Origin: JAPOPJ01 sp964538885
GTDB taxonomy: Archaea > Thermoproteota > Nitrososphaeria > Nitrososphaerales > Nitrosopumilaceae
Assembly: GCA_964538885.1 (NCBI GenBank)
Contig: CAZIHR010000127.1
Coordinates: forward strand, 1 to 33,656
Reading direction: 5' to 3'
Length of the DNA: 33,656 nt
In this document: positions 22,772 to 31,926 of the stretch, one piece after another
How the letters are laid out: each line of letters opens with the position of its first letter
Numbering within the stretch: the first letter of the stretch is position 1
Program-made: the position numbers and the translations under genes
The notes under the pieces: model-generated
What the model was told of the DNA's origin: nothing
What the model saw: the letters and a program-made list of their open reading frames with translations, nothing else
Database searches by the model: none

Positions 22772-23083
22772 CGTTCATTATCTTATAAGCTTGTTGAGTC
22801 AGTCCAGACAGATTGTGGGAAAAAGTTTTCGTATTTTTTCTGAAATATTTAAATTATTTTAGAAATTTGTATGGTTTATACATATAATTTTATTATTTTT
22901 GCCTGATTTATGCACACCTTCAGCCTGGATATATCAACAAGCTTATTTTAGTTAAATTTTTCATAGTTCAACATATCGTGCCATACTAGCAAAAAATTAA
23001 AACAACATTGCCGCATATACAATAAATTTCATATCAAAATATGACAAATTAATCTAAATAAGCAGGATGAGTCTAGCTGAACC
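22772..23083. other. AT-rich divergent intergenic region
   Basis: 312 bp between HMG-CoA synthase (minus) and GAPDH (plus) hold no convincing ORF. A TATA-like CTAAATAA at about 23053-23060 lies 25-30 nt before the GAPDH GTG, which implies a leaderless mRNA. The HMG-CoA synthase promoter must lie within the AT-rich 22800-22900. I see no strong palindrome. Confidence 0.5.
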
Positions 23084-24136
23084 GTGCAAAAAATCTTTGT
23101 CAATGGCTACGGCTCTATAGGTAGCAGAATAGCATCCTTTCTTAGAGATGATCCACAAGTTACCATATTGGGCGTCGGAAAATATTCTCCAGACGGTAAC
23201 GTCAATGCAGCTATTTCAAATGGATTTGATGTTTTTGTTCCAGAACGTAAGCTTGCTGACTTTGAAGGCCTTGAGATATCAGGCAGTGTTGAATCTGCCC
23301 TTGATGACTGTGATCTAGTTATTGATGCATCGCCAGGTGGATACGGATTTAGGAACAAGCAGGAACTGTACGAGCCACGTGGTATCATGGCAATATATCA
23401 AGGCGGTGAGACTACCATGGGGGAAAGTGCTGTATCTGATTTATTGTTTAATTCGCGCGTAAATTACGCCAAGGCAGTAGGTAAAAGACATGTGATGCAG
23501 GGAAGCTGTAACGTCACTGGCATGGGCAGAATACTTGAGCCGTTGAGAAGCAAGTATGCAGATAGATTACTCAGATTTGATGTGATCCTTGTGCGACGCT
23601 GGGCAGACATTGAGCAGAAAGACAAACAAGTGACTGACACCATTGAGATGACCCCAAGTCCACATCATGGTGATGATGTCAAGGAATACTTTGGAAAGGA
23701 CGCACCACTCTTTATCAGAGCAATCAAGGTCCCTACAAGGCAGATGCATCTACATGTGATGGATATTCGATTTGTGGATGATGCTCCAAAACCGTCTGAG
23801 ATTCACAATATTTTTGCTGATGAATTTGGCGTTGCTACTTTGTGGACTGCCAATGGAACCAAAGATGTGCGTGATTATGCAAAAGCTATGGAATTTCACT
23901 TTACTGATACCAACATGATTCACATACATGCAAACATGACTACCTCTATCGGGGATGTGGTTCAACTAATGTATTCTGATGATCAGACAGGTATTGTAGT
24001 TCCAGAGAATCATATGTTGATGCAGGCAATGCTTTTTGAACGGCCATATGATGATGCATTTGCCCACACTGAATCAATATTTCACATGACAGAGAAAAAG
24101 TCAAGACTCGAGTCACACTTTGCCAAAAAGGACTAG
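23084..24136 (+). CDS. gap: Archaeal type II glyceraldehyde-3-phosphate dehydrogenase
   Basis: A 350-residue archaeal GAPDH starting at a GTG. The Rossmann nucleotide site is VNGYGSIGSRIA (7-18), with the catalytic Cys-Asn pair C142-N143 in QGSCNVTG and the HMHLHVMDI-like strand (QMHLHVMDIRF) later. It works in gluconeogenesis, the main direction in autotrophic Thaumarchaeota, with NAD(P)H. The stop shares bases with the convergent CNNM gene stop (4-nt overlap). Confidence 0.95.
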   Translation: MQKIFVNGYGSIGSRIASFLRDDPQVTILGVGKYSPDGNVNAAISNGFDVFVPERKLADFEGLEISGSVESALDDCDLVIDASPGGYGFRNKQELYEPRGIMAIYQGGETTMGESAVSDLLFNSRVNYAKAVGKRHVMQGSCNVTGMGRILEPLRSKYADRLLRFDVILVRRWADIEQKDKQVTDTIEMTPSPHHGDDVKEYFGKDAPLFIRAIKVPTRQMHLHVMDIRFVDDAPKPSEIHNIFADEFGVATLWTANGTKDVRDYAKAMEFHFTDTNMIHIHANMTTSIGDVVQLMYSDDQTGIVVPENHMLMQAMLFERPYDDAFAHTESIFHMTEKKSRLESHFAKKD

Positions 24137-25386
24137 ATGCGTCTTTTTTCAATTCTGATTCTTTCAGGTCTGTTTTTTGCCACTTTTTCAACTATTATAG
24201 TAAGATCGTCAATCTGTATCTTGTCTCCTTCTTGTGGTATATCTTGTAATCGTTCATGTAACAGACCACTTAATGATGAATAGTCGTCTCCTTCAGGTAT
24301 GTTTGTCTCAAATATCTCATTTATTTTGATAATTCTCATGTCGCCATTGGCCAATATGGTGTCATTGTCAATCTTTTCATATTTTGCAGGCATTTTAACA
24401 TCTGTCTCATCTTCAATCTCGCCTACGATCTCCTCTAACAGGTCCTCTAGAGTCACCAGACCTTCTACACCTCCATGTTCATCAATAACTATGGCCATGT
24501 GTGTTTTACGTCCCTGCATCTCTTTTAGCAGGGAACTGACCATCTTTTCTTGAGACACAAATACTGGCTTTCTTGCTATCTTCTCCAAGTTCACCATCTT
24601 GTTGTCATTTTCCAACTCTTTTAGTACATCTAATGCATGCACAAATCCCACAATGTCGTCCTTACTTGTATTGTAAATTGGAATTCTTGAATGGCCACTC
24701 TGATTAATTTGCGGCAGTGCTTCAAAGAGCATCATTTTGGCGTGCAGGGAAAACATCCTAGTTCTCGGGGTCATTACAGAACGTATCACTGTATCATCAA
24801 ACTTGAGTGCGCCATGAACTAGTTCCATCTCTTCTTTTTCAATTGCCTTTTCCTCCAAGCCCTGTTCCACAACGCCCTTGATCTCTTCTTCAGTGATTGG
24901 TGGCGGCAAGTAACTACTGCCTGTAATCTTTACTACTCCTTTTGTTACTATCTCAAAGAATTTAACTATGGGATAAAATACAAAGCTGAATCCTAATAAT
25001 ATGGGAGCATACCTCAAAGCAACTCTGGTCGAGTTTGCGTTACAGTATGTTTTTGGTGTGATCTCGCCGAAGATAAGTATTAGAAACGTCATAACACCTA
25101 CTGCAATTCCAAGACCGTCATTACCAAAGAGCCTGATTGCCACACTAGTTGCAAGCGCAGATGCACCCACATTTACAAGATTGTTTCCAAGATTTACGCT
25201 GGACATCATCCAGCTTGGGTTGTTCTTTAGTTTGTATAGTGCCTTGGCACCCTTTTTGTTCTCATTTAGTAATTGAGCCACTTTGGACTTGCGTACTCCT
25301 ACCAGTGCCACCTCCAGCCCACTAAAAAAACCAGATAATCCGATGAGCACAGATAATGCTACTGCTTCAACCCACAGTTCTACCAT
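24133..25386 (-). CDS. CNNM/CorC (HlyC)-family membrane protein with CBS pair
   Basis: From the ATG at 25386 (MVELWVEAVALSVLIGLSG) the protein has 417 residues; an ATG seven codons upstream (25407) is also possible. It has an N-terminal DUF21 domain with about four membrane helices (FFSGLEVALVGVRKSK, NLGNNLVNVGASALATSVA), two CBS modules (about 190-320, TPRTRMFSLHA and THMAIVIDEHGGVEGLVTLED), and a C-terminal CorC_HlyC domain. The family is linked to magnesium or cation transport. The substrate here is not shown. Confidence 0.9.
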   Translation of the reverse strand: MVELWVEAVALSVLIGLSGFFSGLEVALVGVRKSKVAQLLNENKKGAKALYKLKNNPSWMMSSVNLGNNLVNVGASALATSVAIRLFGNDGLGIAVGVMTFLILIFGEITPKTYCNANSTRVALRYAPILLGFSFVFYPIVKFFEIVTKGVVKITGSSYLPPPITEEEIKGVVEQGLEEKAIEKEEMELVHGALKFDDTVIRSVMTPRTRMFSLHAKMMLFEALPQINQSGHSRIPIYNTSKDDIVGFVHALDVLKELENDNKMVNLEKIARKPVFVSQEKMVSSLLKEMQGRKTHMAIVIDEHGGVEGLVTLEDLLEEIVGEIEDETDVKMPAKYEKIDNDTILANGDMRIIKINEIFETNIPEGDDYSSLSGLLHERLQDIPQEGDKIQIDDLTIIVEKVAKNRPERIRIEKRRI

Positions 25387-25407
25387 GCCACCCACCAAAA
25401 AATACAT

Positions 25408-25706
25408 TCAGAACAACACTTGTAGTCATTCATTTATCTTTCATACACCATCTTTAGGTAACAATAGTACACGTCTCTTACTTTTAAGGATTGAGATTTG
25501 GGCTTGAAATGTGTGATTTCCCAAATCAGCTTTGAGATCTACTTGGCATAGAATTTTCCCTATAATTACTAAACAATTTTACACGTAAATTTGATCATTT
25601 GACTTGTCATTTCTGTATATTTTGTATGATCGTTTTAATTGTGTCGCACAGTCATGTAAATATAAATTGCAATATCTTTTGCCTAGATCATTTTATCTAA
25701 CCAAGT
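25408..25706. other. Intergenic region with structured hairpin
   Basis: 299 bp between the CNNM gene and threonine synthase, both on minus. I see no ORF of note. It includes the 33-nt imperfect hairpin at 25495-25527 and AT-rich promoter sequence for the CNNM gene. Confidence 0.5.
25495..25527. repeat. Two-part inverted repeat (hairpin)
   Basis: GATTTGG pairs with CCAAATC (7 bp). Inside it, after a 4-nt GCTT bulge, GAAAT pairs with ATTTC around a GTGTG loop. The fold is stable-looking as RNA or as cruciform DNA. It lies about 110 nt upstream of the CNNM start and 180 nt downstream, in transcript sense, of nothing on the plus strand. Confidence 0.45.
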
Positions 25707-27044
25707 TTAGTTTTTTGGCGGTTTAGAAAACATATTTTTAGAATTTGTGTGATACTCTACTGGAAGCATGGCATCCTTCTGCCTCCCAGTAAGTATTCCC
25801 ACTACGGTGTCGTCTTTCTTTATTATTTCATCATCTATCATCTTTTTAATGCCTGCAACCGTGGCACCGGATGCCATCTCACAATCAAATCCATTTAGGC
25901 CCACAATAGACATGCCATCAAGCATTTCAGCATCAGATACTGTGATAACTAATCCGTCTGTGAATTCCAATGCTCGTAATCCTTTGAGTATGTTTGCAGG
26001 CCTGCCAATCTGAATTGCAGTGGCTTTTGTATTGGGACGAATACTATCATCATCAAGGCTTTTATAATATCTGTGAATTAGCTCAATGTTTGGTCTTCCA
26101 CCATTCCAACGTAATGCCTCATCTTCAAATTTCCCATTATAGAGATCTGCAAGTGTACGTGCTCCGTCAGAATTTACCACAGCAATTCTGGGCACCTTTT
26201 TGATCCAGCCCCACTCGTATAATTCCATGAGGGCCTTGCCACAGCTAGAAGTGTTTCCTAGTGCACCGCCTGGATACACTATCCAATCTGGCGGATCCCA
26301 TTCCATGTGCTCAAGCACCCTAAATGGGATGGTCTTTTGGCCCTCTATTCTGAATGGATTTATCGAGTTTACCGTATACCAATCATGTTTTTTTGCATCA
26401 TCAAGTGACTGTCTTAATGCATCATCAAAGTTTCCATCTATCTCGACAATCTGTGTTCCAAACTGGTATGCCTGACTCAATTTTCCTGGTGCTATCTGTC
26501 CGGATGGTATGTAAACATCGCAATCCATTCCCTCATTTGCCGCAAACATACCTGCAGATGCAGATGTGTTTCCGGTGGACGCACAGACAATTTTTTTGGC
26601 ACCCACCAATTTTGCATGCGTAACTGCACTTGCCATGCCATTATCCTTGAAAGAGCCACTTGGATTGTATCCTTCTGGTTGGAGCCACAGATTTGCATAT
26701 GTCATTCCTGTAAATTCAGCCACTTTGTTCATTCTGTATGGCTTGGATTGTCTTCCCTCTGCACCATCAAGTGAGACTAAGCATCTGGAACACTCGTTGA
26801 TATCTGTGGTATTAATTTGACAAAAATTTAATAGTTCTCTGAATCGCCATACGCCACTCTCATTGAATATGCTTCCTTGTGGATTTCGCCTTCCATAAAA
26901 TACCTGTTTGAGCGAATCTGGAGGCACGTCTTTGTACTTTACATCTAGGAGGTGCCCACTCTGGCATTCCACCTTTGTGCTAGTTATCTGGTATTTCATA
27001 CCGCATTGTGGGTCGATGCATTTCAAGTATGCTTTATCTTGCAA
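25707..27044 (-). CDS. thrC: Threonine synthase
   Basis: A 445-residue fold-type II PLP enzyme. An N-terminal zinc-ribbon-like segment (C9, C14, C27) precedes the catalytic domain. The PLP lysine is K133 in NPSGSFKDNG, with CASTGNTSASA (phosphate/PLP contact) and YPGGALGNTSS further on. It converts O-phosphohomoserine to threonine. The start is the ATG at 27044 (MQDKAYLKCIDPQCG). It appears monocistronic. Confidence 0.94.
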   Translation of the reverse strand: MQDKAYLKCIDPQCGMKYQITSTKVECQSGHLLDVKYKDVPPDSLKQVFYGRRNPQGSIFNESGVWRFRELLNFCQINTTDINECSRCLVSLDGAEGRQSKPYRMNKVAEFTGMTYANLWLQPEGYNPSGSFKDNGMASAVTHAKLVGAKKIVCASTGNTSASAGMFAANEGMDCDVYIPSGQIAPGKLSQAYQFGTQIVEIDGNFDDALRQSLDDAKKHDWYTVNSINPFRIEGQKTIPFRVLEHMEWDPPDWIVYPGGALGNTSSCGKALMELYEWGWIKKVPRIAVVNSDGARTLADLYNGKFEDEALRWNGGRPNIELIHRYYKSLDDDSIRPNTKATAIQIGRPANILKGLRALEFTDGLVITVSDAEMLDGMSIVGLNGFDCEMASGATVAGIKKMIDDEIIKKDDTVVGILTGRQKDAMLPVEYHTNSKNMFSKPPKN

Positions 27045-27141
27045 TTATGATTTACAGTCTATATGATAATTTAAAGTTAAGAGTAGAATTCTTTCTAAAG
27101 ATGTGCCAAACTTTTAGATTGTATTACATCTTAAATTATCT

Positions 27142-27516
27142 GTGGTCACATACAATAGTTATCTAAAGGGACTTGCAGCAAATATTCTAAAATCGTTTGA
27201 GATTCTATCAAATTTGAATGATAAATCAGACGATCTGAGAATCATGGAAATAGAACTGCTAAAGATTAAGGGATTTCTACATGTTCTCTCCAACAAGATA
27301 GAATCAGACAAGTATCCATCAATTGACATACAAAGTATACAAGCCAAGTCAAAGGCTTATCTTGAAACATATGATTTTGAACGAGAGATAAATAATGTGT
27401 CCATGTTGTATGCCGATGATTCTAACAGGATCAAAAACTTGCGGCTGCTAATACTTGCCTCTCTTAATGACAAGAAACTAATAAGTGGCATTGGAGAACT
27501 TGCTCGAGAGATATAG
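27142..27516 (+). CDS. Unknown helical protein, 124 aa
   Basis: A GTG-started frame, divergent from thrC. The protein is almost entirely predicted helical with many charged residues (LKGLAANILKSFEILSNLND, RIKNLRLLILASLNDKKLIS), like a small coiled-coil or adaptor. No motif, no membrane segment. No family recognised. Confidence 0.6.
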   Translation: MVTYNSYLKGLAANILKSFEILSNLNDKSDDLRIMEIELLKIKGFLHVLSNKIESDKYPSIDIQSIQAKSKAYLETYDFEREINNVSMLYADDSNRIKNLRLLILASLNDKKLISGIGELAREI

Positions 27517-27615
27517 TTGACAGATAAAATAAAAAGATGCATACTGTGTGGATGTGTTGATCACAGATTGGTAGGTTGTATCAAACACTTGACAAAAAAA
27601 TGTGGCTGTTTTACA

Positions 27616-27744
27616 TCAGGCTGACAAGTTATTTATCTTGGGGCCAGATCTAACATGAAAATTAATACAACACTTGCATTCTTGTGCAAGACATTCCTCT
27701 TCTGTATGGTGTCCACATATACCACATTCACATCCTCCACCCAT
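27616..27744 (-). CDS. 42-aa cysteine-rich metal-binding peptide
   Basis: ATG-started frame of 42 codons. Seven Cys (5, 7, 10, 18, 23, 25, 26) and a His pair (12, 13) lie in the first 26 residues, as CxCxxCxHH, then C and CxCC; the tail is short and polar. The metal-ligand density cannot easily be chance and suggests a small zinc or iron-sulfur site. The 297-bp gap between its larger neighbours otherwise has no gene. Confidence 0.6.
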   Translation of the reverse strand: MGGGCECGICGHHTEEECLAQECKCCINFHVRSGPKINNLSA

Positions 27745-27812
27745 AATACTATTTAGTGCTTTTACCATATAACTAGTATAGCAAAATTATGTGAGTTTGG
27801 TGTCAAATGGCA

Positions 27813-28133
27813 TCATCTCTTTTTACGAGACTTTTTTACAATCTTTTCGGACTTTTTGTCAAGCTCTTTTTCCACCGCCGCGGCCTTGTTGTCTACTACC
27901 TGTATTATCTCCTGAATTAGACCGTCCAATTCATCGTCTGATGCAGCTGGCTCTGCCGCACTTGCAATGTTATTTATGGTGTTTGAGATCTCTGCACTTA
28001 TCTCCTCAAAACTCTCTGGATCCTCATATGCAGTATTGTAGAGGCTTTTTAGGTGATTTACTTGGCTGATGATTTGCTCTGTGATGGTCAATCGAAATTC
28101 GATACCGTTTACATTGATAACTTTTGAGATCAT
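27813..28133 (-). CDS. Unknown protein with acidic core and basic tail, 106 aa
   Basis: The N-terminus INVNGIEFRLTITEQIISQVNHL looks like a small ordered domain. The middle is acidic and helical (residues 35-90), and the end is a Lys/Arg run (KKSEKIVKKSRKKR) that could bind nucleic acid. Not recognised. Confidence 0.65.
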   Translation of the reverse strand: MISKVINVNGIEFRLTITEQIISQVNHLKSLYNTAYEDPESFEEISAEISNTINNIASAAEPAASDDELDGLIQEIIQVVDNKAAAVEKELDKKSEKIVKKSRKKR

Positions 28134-28299
28134 AAATGACCTTTTAGTTTAGTCTTTAAAGGTGTTTTTTGTGTCTCATGTAGGGATTACTATCTTAAAA
28201 TGGCATCAATTTTATTCTAAAATGATCGGCACAAATTGTATCATGTTGCCAATTTGATTGGATTGTCTGGTAATCGATCATTTCTGATGTACGATCTAC

Positions 28300-28773
28300 T
28301 TAAAACACGATATAATCTAATGCAGATGCATCACTTATGAGCGACGTGTGTCGAGATCCAACCACATATCCATTCTTGATCTCATTTGTTGGTACCCACC
28401 TGTTAGTTGATGTGTAGTGTCGCTTTTCTGCTAGCTCTCGTTCTATTGCCTCAATATCAAACTCTGCTTCTTCTACTTCTTGCGTGGCAAGGTGCTTGAT
28501 CGTAACTAGAATCTTTGTTACTTTAACTCTATCACCAAACTTCCATTGAATTGGAGGCACTTCATCTGATACTTCAAGTACCTTTACTTTCATTTGCTTA
28601 TTTCCTAGTGCATCATGGCTTACTAGTGTACGTTCATCTGTAAACTCATCAAAACTGATTCTAGAGTTAGTATTAGGTTCAGGCTCTGAGACGGTCTCTA
28701 AGAGTGATTTGCTAGATGGCTCGGCTGTTTCAAGTTCTGAATCGGTTGATTCAGGAGATTCTTCTTTATTCAT
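28300..28773 (-). CDS. Unknown protein, 157 aa, with disordered acidic N-terminus
   Basis: The first 45 residues are Ser/Glu/Pro-rich and probably disordered. A folded part follows (about 46-157), with a beta-rich region IQWKFGDRVKVTKILVTIKHL and a C-terminal RWVPTNEIKNGYVVGSRH segment. No motif I can name. It lies 62 nt downstream of the Hjc-like gene on the same strand and may be co-transcribed. Confidence 0.65.
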   Translation of the reverse strand: MNKEESPESTDSELETAEPSSKSLLETVSEPEPNTNSRISFDEFTDERTLVSHDALGNKQMKVKVLEVSDEVPPIQWKFGDRVKVTKILVTIKHLATQEVEEAEFDIEAIERELAEKRHYTSTNRWVPTNEIKNGYVVGSRHTSLISDASALDYIVF

Positions 28774-28835
28774 GTGTATTGTTTTTTACAGTCATTAAAA
28801 AATCATTTGTATAATAATATTGTAATGATCCTGTC

Positions 28836-29354
28836 TTAAAATGGCATCTTGTATTCTTGTAATTTTAATTCGATCTTCCTTCCATTTACTTTTGTAAAGA
28901 TTTTTCCATCATAAGTACAATAACAGTCAGTACCTGTCTGTTGTATATCCCAAACTTTGAAAAATTCTCGCAATTCTCTTTTTTCATACTTTGCACGTCC
29001 AACTCTTTTCTTTCTGAGGAACTTGAATGCGAGAATTACACTGCGTTTATTATAAATTTCAAATGTATTTGCCCAAAATATGCATCTGTCAATCTGCTCA
29101 GCTGGTACAGGGAGTGACATGACTGTACCTGACTTTGCTTCTATTGCAAGTAATGTTTTCAGTTCTGTGTTGACTGCCAGCACATCAGGCAGTTTGGTAC
29201 TAGGAGAGCCTAATCGGAATGCCCTCCAACTTTTTACTGATTTGAACCGTTTAACTATTGTATCTTCCCACTGATATCCTCGCCGTCTCCTGATCTTTGA
29301 AGCAGCCTTGTTGATTTGTCGCTTTTTTCTATCTGATAGTGTGATGCCACTCAT
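28836..29354 (-). CDS. Hjc-like Holliday junction resolvase (PD-(D/E)xK)
   Basis: A 172-residue protein with the Hjc layout: E30 in GYQWED, S50 in RLGSPS, D57 in LPDVLAV, and E72-x-K74 in AIEAKS. That completes the E-D-ExK site of the family. The C-terminal extension (about 120-172) is longer than in Pyrococcus Hjc and of unknown role. It would cut four-way DNA junctions in recombination repair. A different archaeal PD-(D/E)xK nuclease is possible. Confidence 0.75.
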   Translation of the reverse strand: MSGITLSDRKKRQINKAASKIRRRRGYQWEDTIVKRFKSVKSWRAFRLGSPSTKLPDVLAVNTELKTLLAIEAKSGTVMSLPVPAEQIDRCIFWANTFEIYNKRSVILAFKFLRKKRVGRAKYEKRELREFFKVWDIQQTGTDCYCTYDGKIFTKVNGRKIELKLQEYKMPF

Positions 29355-29665
29355 TCTATTTTTCCTAGTTTGTTCTAACTATAATTCATTAAGTATTATA
29401 GGTAATCATACAATACCTTTGATACATGCTGAGGAACATTTGTTCATATTTGCCAGAAAAGTGGATTTTTTAGGCATGTTCCCACAGTATAACATGATTC
29501 CAACTGTGAATCCCGATGATTGTTGCACGGCAACAACTCTGAAATCATCGGACATTTTTTCATGTTGTCAATATGAGGGTATGATTCTTACAGTTATACC
29601 AATGAGCTTAAAGTGTCTGTCATCTGTTGTTAGGATTTTTATTTACATGAATTATCTATATTGGC
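29355..29665. other. Gap with only doubtful ORFs
   Basis: 311 bp between the Hjc-like gene (minus) and the methyltransferase (plus). A 49-codon minus frame at 29406-29555 starts MSDDFRVVAVQQSSG and has acceptable composition but no support beyond that. A plus frame of 122 codons spans the region with poor composition. I call neither. Confidence 0.4.
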
Positions 29666-30505
29666 ATGTTAACTAGCTGCCAGAATACACTAAAGGTGGC
29701 AAAAAGACTTGTATCACTAAAGCGCAAATTTGCCGAGCAATATGATAAAAGTAGCCACATACAAGAGTTAATTCCAATTAAACCTACAGAGAATTTTGCA
29801 GTGGAACAGGGAGATCTTGAGCATCTTCATGAGTTTGTAAGATGTAATCCAATATACTCTAACTATTTTGTACAAAAAATCTTGGATAGTGACTGTATGA
29901 TATATGAAGGTGACATAGGAACATATTGGTTAGATAGTATCAAGCACGGCTTTAGCTGCCAACCATTCTATCCAACTTGGCTGATTTCTGCATATGTGGC
30001 CACACTATATACAAAAAATTTGGGATGTAACTATATTGTTGATATAGGCTCAGGGGATGGCAGAATAGCGTATTGTGGCAAGATACTGGGATGTGATTCT
30101 TTGGGTATAGAAATAGATGGCGCTCTATCACAACTGCAACATTCAATCATACATTCTACAGGAGTTCACTTTGATTCAATCTGTGCAGATGCTACTACAT
30201 ATAATTACTCGTTTGCTGCTTCACATACTGCATTTTTCATAGGTGGATTACCACAGATGGGTGGTGATATGTTGGCTGACTCGGTAATTAACAAAATAAT
30301 TAGTAAAACGATACTGTCAGATACAATGTTTGTTTTTGTCGGATCTGATTCAAAACGTCCATTATCAAGTAATACTAGAAATGGAGGGTGGTTTTCACTC
30401 ATTAAAAAATATGGCCTGAAGGTAATAGATACAATTTATCTACCTACCGTCTGGACATTTGATCAGGATAATGAAACTCCATATATATTCACAAAATTAG
30501 TTTGA
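29666..30505 (+). CDS. Class I SAM-dependent methyltransferase, substrate unknown
   Basis: A 279-residue protein. The SAM site is YIVDIGSGDGRIAY (123-136), followed by LGIEIDGAL (acidic ribose contact) and CADATTYNY. The N-terminal 100 residues are an unrecognised domain. The C-terminal VFVGSDS and GLKVIDTIYLPT strands complete a Rossmann fold. It overlaps the convergent DUF35 gene by 9 nt. Target not shown. Confidence 0.8.
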   Translation: MLTSCQNTLKVAKRLVSLKRKFAEQYDKSSHIQELIPIKPTENFAVEQGDLEHLHEFVRCNPIYSNYFVQKILDSDCMIYEGDIGTYWLDSIKHGFSCQPFYPTWLISAYVATLYTKNLGCNYIVDIGSGDGRIAYCGKILGCDSLGIEIDGALSQLQHSIIHSTGVHFDSICADATTYNYSFAASHTAFFIGGLPQMGGDMLADSVINKIISKTILSDTMFVFVGSDSKRPLSSNTRNGGWFSLIKKYGLKVIDTIYLPTVWTFDQDNETPYIFTKLV

Positions 30506-30817
30506 TACTTGCAACTCAAAATACCATGCGCCGTTTCGTATGCCACATTTTTTCACTCTGACTTTTTTTCCGGTATTTGGTGTACCAGATGTGACACTTC
30601 CCATAATTCTAAATGAATTGTCTATCTCTGCTATACAAAAATAATTCCCATCTTTTCTTGACGATTCTAAGATAATACCATCAAGTGGTGCATCTTCCCA
30701 TACAGTTTCTCGCATACATCTGTTACAAAAATCAGCTGGTGGCCACACCACCATCATACAGTGTGAACACTTTGATATTATCAAATTGCCTTTTTTTAAT
30801 TCTGATTCAAACATCAT
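30497..30817 (-). CDS. DUF35 acyl-CoA-associated protein (zinc ribbon + OB fold)
   Basis: A 106-residue DUF35 protein. The zinc ribbon is KCSHC and FCNRC (two CxxC pairs), then an OB-fold with IAEIDNSFRIMGSV. Such proteins act as partners of thiolases or related enzymes. The ATG overlaps the thiolase stop by 4 nt, as expected of an obligate pair. Confidence 0.88.
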   Translation of the reverse strand: MMFESELKKGNLIISKCSHCMMVVWPPADFCNRCMRETVWEDAPLDGIILESSRKDGNYFCIAEIDNSFRIMGSVTSGTPNTGKKVRVKKCGIRNGAWYFELQVSN

Positions 30818-31926
30818 TTTTCTAACACCAATATTGTAGATGATGTGGCAGCAGCTGCCATGTTGTGTACAAGGCCCACTTTGGGATTGTCAATCTGTCG
30901 TCTTCCCGCTGTACCTTGCAGCTGCCTGAATATCTCCACTGCTTGTGCAATTCCTGTTGCTCCTAGAGGATGTCCTGATCCAAGCAGACCTCCTCTTGGA
31001 TTTATCATAAAATTATTTGTTGTGTATAGTTCCTTTGCAAAATTTATTCCCTGTCCTTTTTCTATTATTCCAATTGATTCTAATGCCATTGGCTCACATA
31101 CTGAAAAAGCATCGTGTACTTCTATCACATCAAGATTACCTGCATCACACTTAGACATGGCAAGTGCATTTCTTGCAGCAATGGAGGTGGATTCCATAGT
31201 GTCAAATCGTACATTCTTGGTAAATCCGGCAGATGTGGTTTTTTGACCGATGCCGGTAATCCATATGGGACAATCTGTGATCTGTTTGGCTTTTGCCTCT
31301 GATACAAGTAGTATTGATGCTCCTCCAGTACAGGATCTTGAACAGTCAAGTAATCTAATATCGTCTGTGATTCTTTTGGAATTTTTTACATCGGTTATGG
31401 TATAGACATTTTGTGAGAGGGCGTTTGGGTTGTTTGCTGCCTGCTTGTGGTTTTTTGCAGGTATTGTTGCAAGATCATCATCTGTTATGTGATATTTTTG
31501 TTTGTATGACTGTGTAAGTAATGATGCCCAATAAATTGGATGTCCAAACTCACCACGAGATTTATCCCATTTCAAAACACGACCCGGACTGTCATATCTT
31601 TCTGCCCCTGTTACAAGAATCATATCTGCTAATCCTGATGCAATATACGAGTATGCAGATACTATAGCATTTGTCCCTGAATTGCAGAGACTCTCTACAG
31701 TATGTGCTGTCTTTGGTCCGATTCCTAGCATCTCTGAAAGAATTTGAGCAAGATACTTTGCATTGCTGTTAGTTGATACAATCATAGAGTTTATTGTATT
31801 TTTATCAAGATTCCTACATGAATCAAATAGGTTTTTTGCAGATTTTGCCAATATGGATTGAATTTCTAAATCTTCCATGGAAAATTTTGTCATGCCACAA
31901 GCAGCAATTCCAACTTTATTCATCAT
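30814..31926 (-). CDS. Thiolase (SCP-x/acetyl-CoA acetyltransferase-like)
   Basis: A 370-residue thiolase. I see the nucleophile Cys in VESLCNSG (about residue 80), EVHDAFSVCEPMALE, and the catalytic His in GSGHPLGATG. The C-terminal glycine motif, usually HNxGGxG in this subfamily, reads HNMAAAA here. It may condense or cleave beta-ketoacyl-CoA, possibly acetoacetyl-CoA for the 3HP/4HB cycle. The start overlaps the LLM stop by 4 nt. Confidence 0.85.
   Translation of the reverse strand: MMNKVGIAACGMTKFSMEDLEIQSILAKSAKNLFDSCRNLDKNTINSMIVSTNSNAKYLAQILSEMLGIGPKTAHTVESLCNSGTNAIVSAYSYIASGLADMILVTGAERYDSPGRVLKWDKSRGEFGHPIYWASLLTQSYKQKYHITDDDLATIPAKNHKQAANNPNALSQNVYTITDVKNSKRITDDIRLLDCSRSCTGGASILLVSEAKAKQITDCPIWITGIGQKTTSAGFTKNVRFDTMESTSIAARNALAMSKCDAGNLDVIEVHDAFSVCEPMALESIGIIEKGQGINFAKELYTTNNFMINPRGGLLGSGHPLGATGIAQAVEIFRQLQGTAGRRQIDNPKVGLVHNMAAAATSSTILVLEK

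Noticed and set aside
22060..22862. Plus-strand ORFs opposite HMG-CoA synthase
   Set aside because: Shadows; the catalytic Glu, Cys and His are all on the minus-strand frame.
28193..28848. 15-nt match (TCTTAAAATGGCATC) at 28193 and 28834
   Set aside because: An isolated 15-mer match is expected about once by chance in AT-rich sequence of this length; the second copy is just the Hjc-like gene's last codons.
29406..29555. 49-codon minus-strand ORF
   Set aside because: Acceptable composition but no promoter, ribosome site or recognised motif; not enough to call.
29308..29676. 122-codon plus-strand ORF before the methyltransferase
   Set aside because: Starts inside the Hjc-like gene on the other strand, overlaps the methyltransferase start, and has poor composition.
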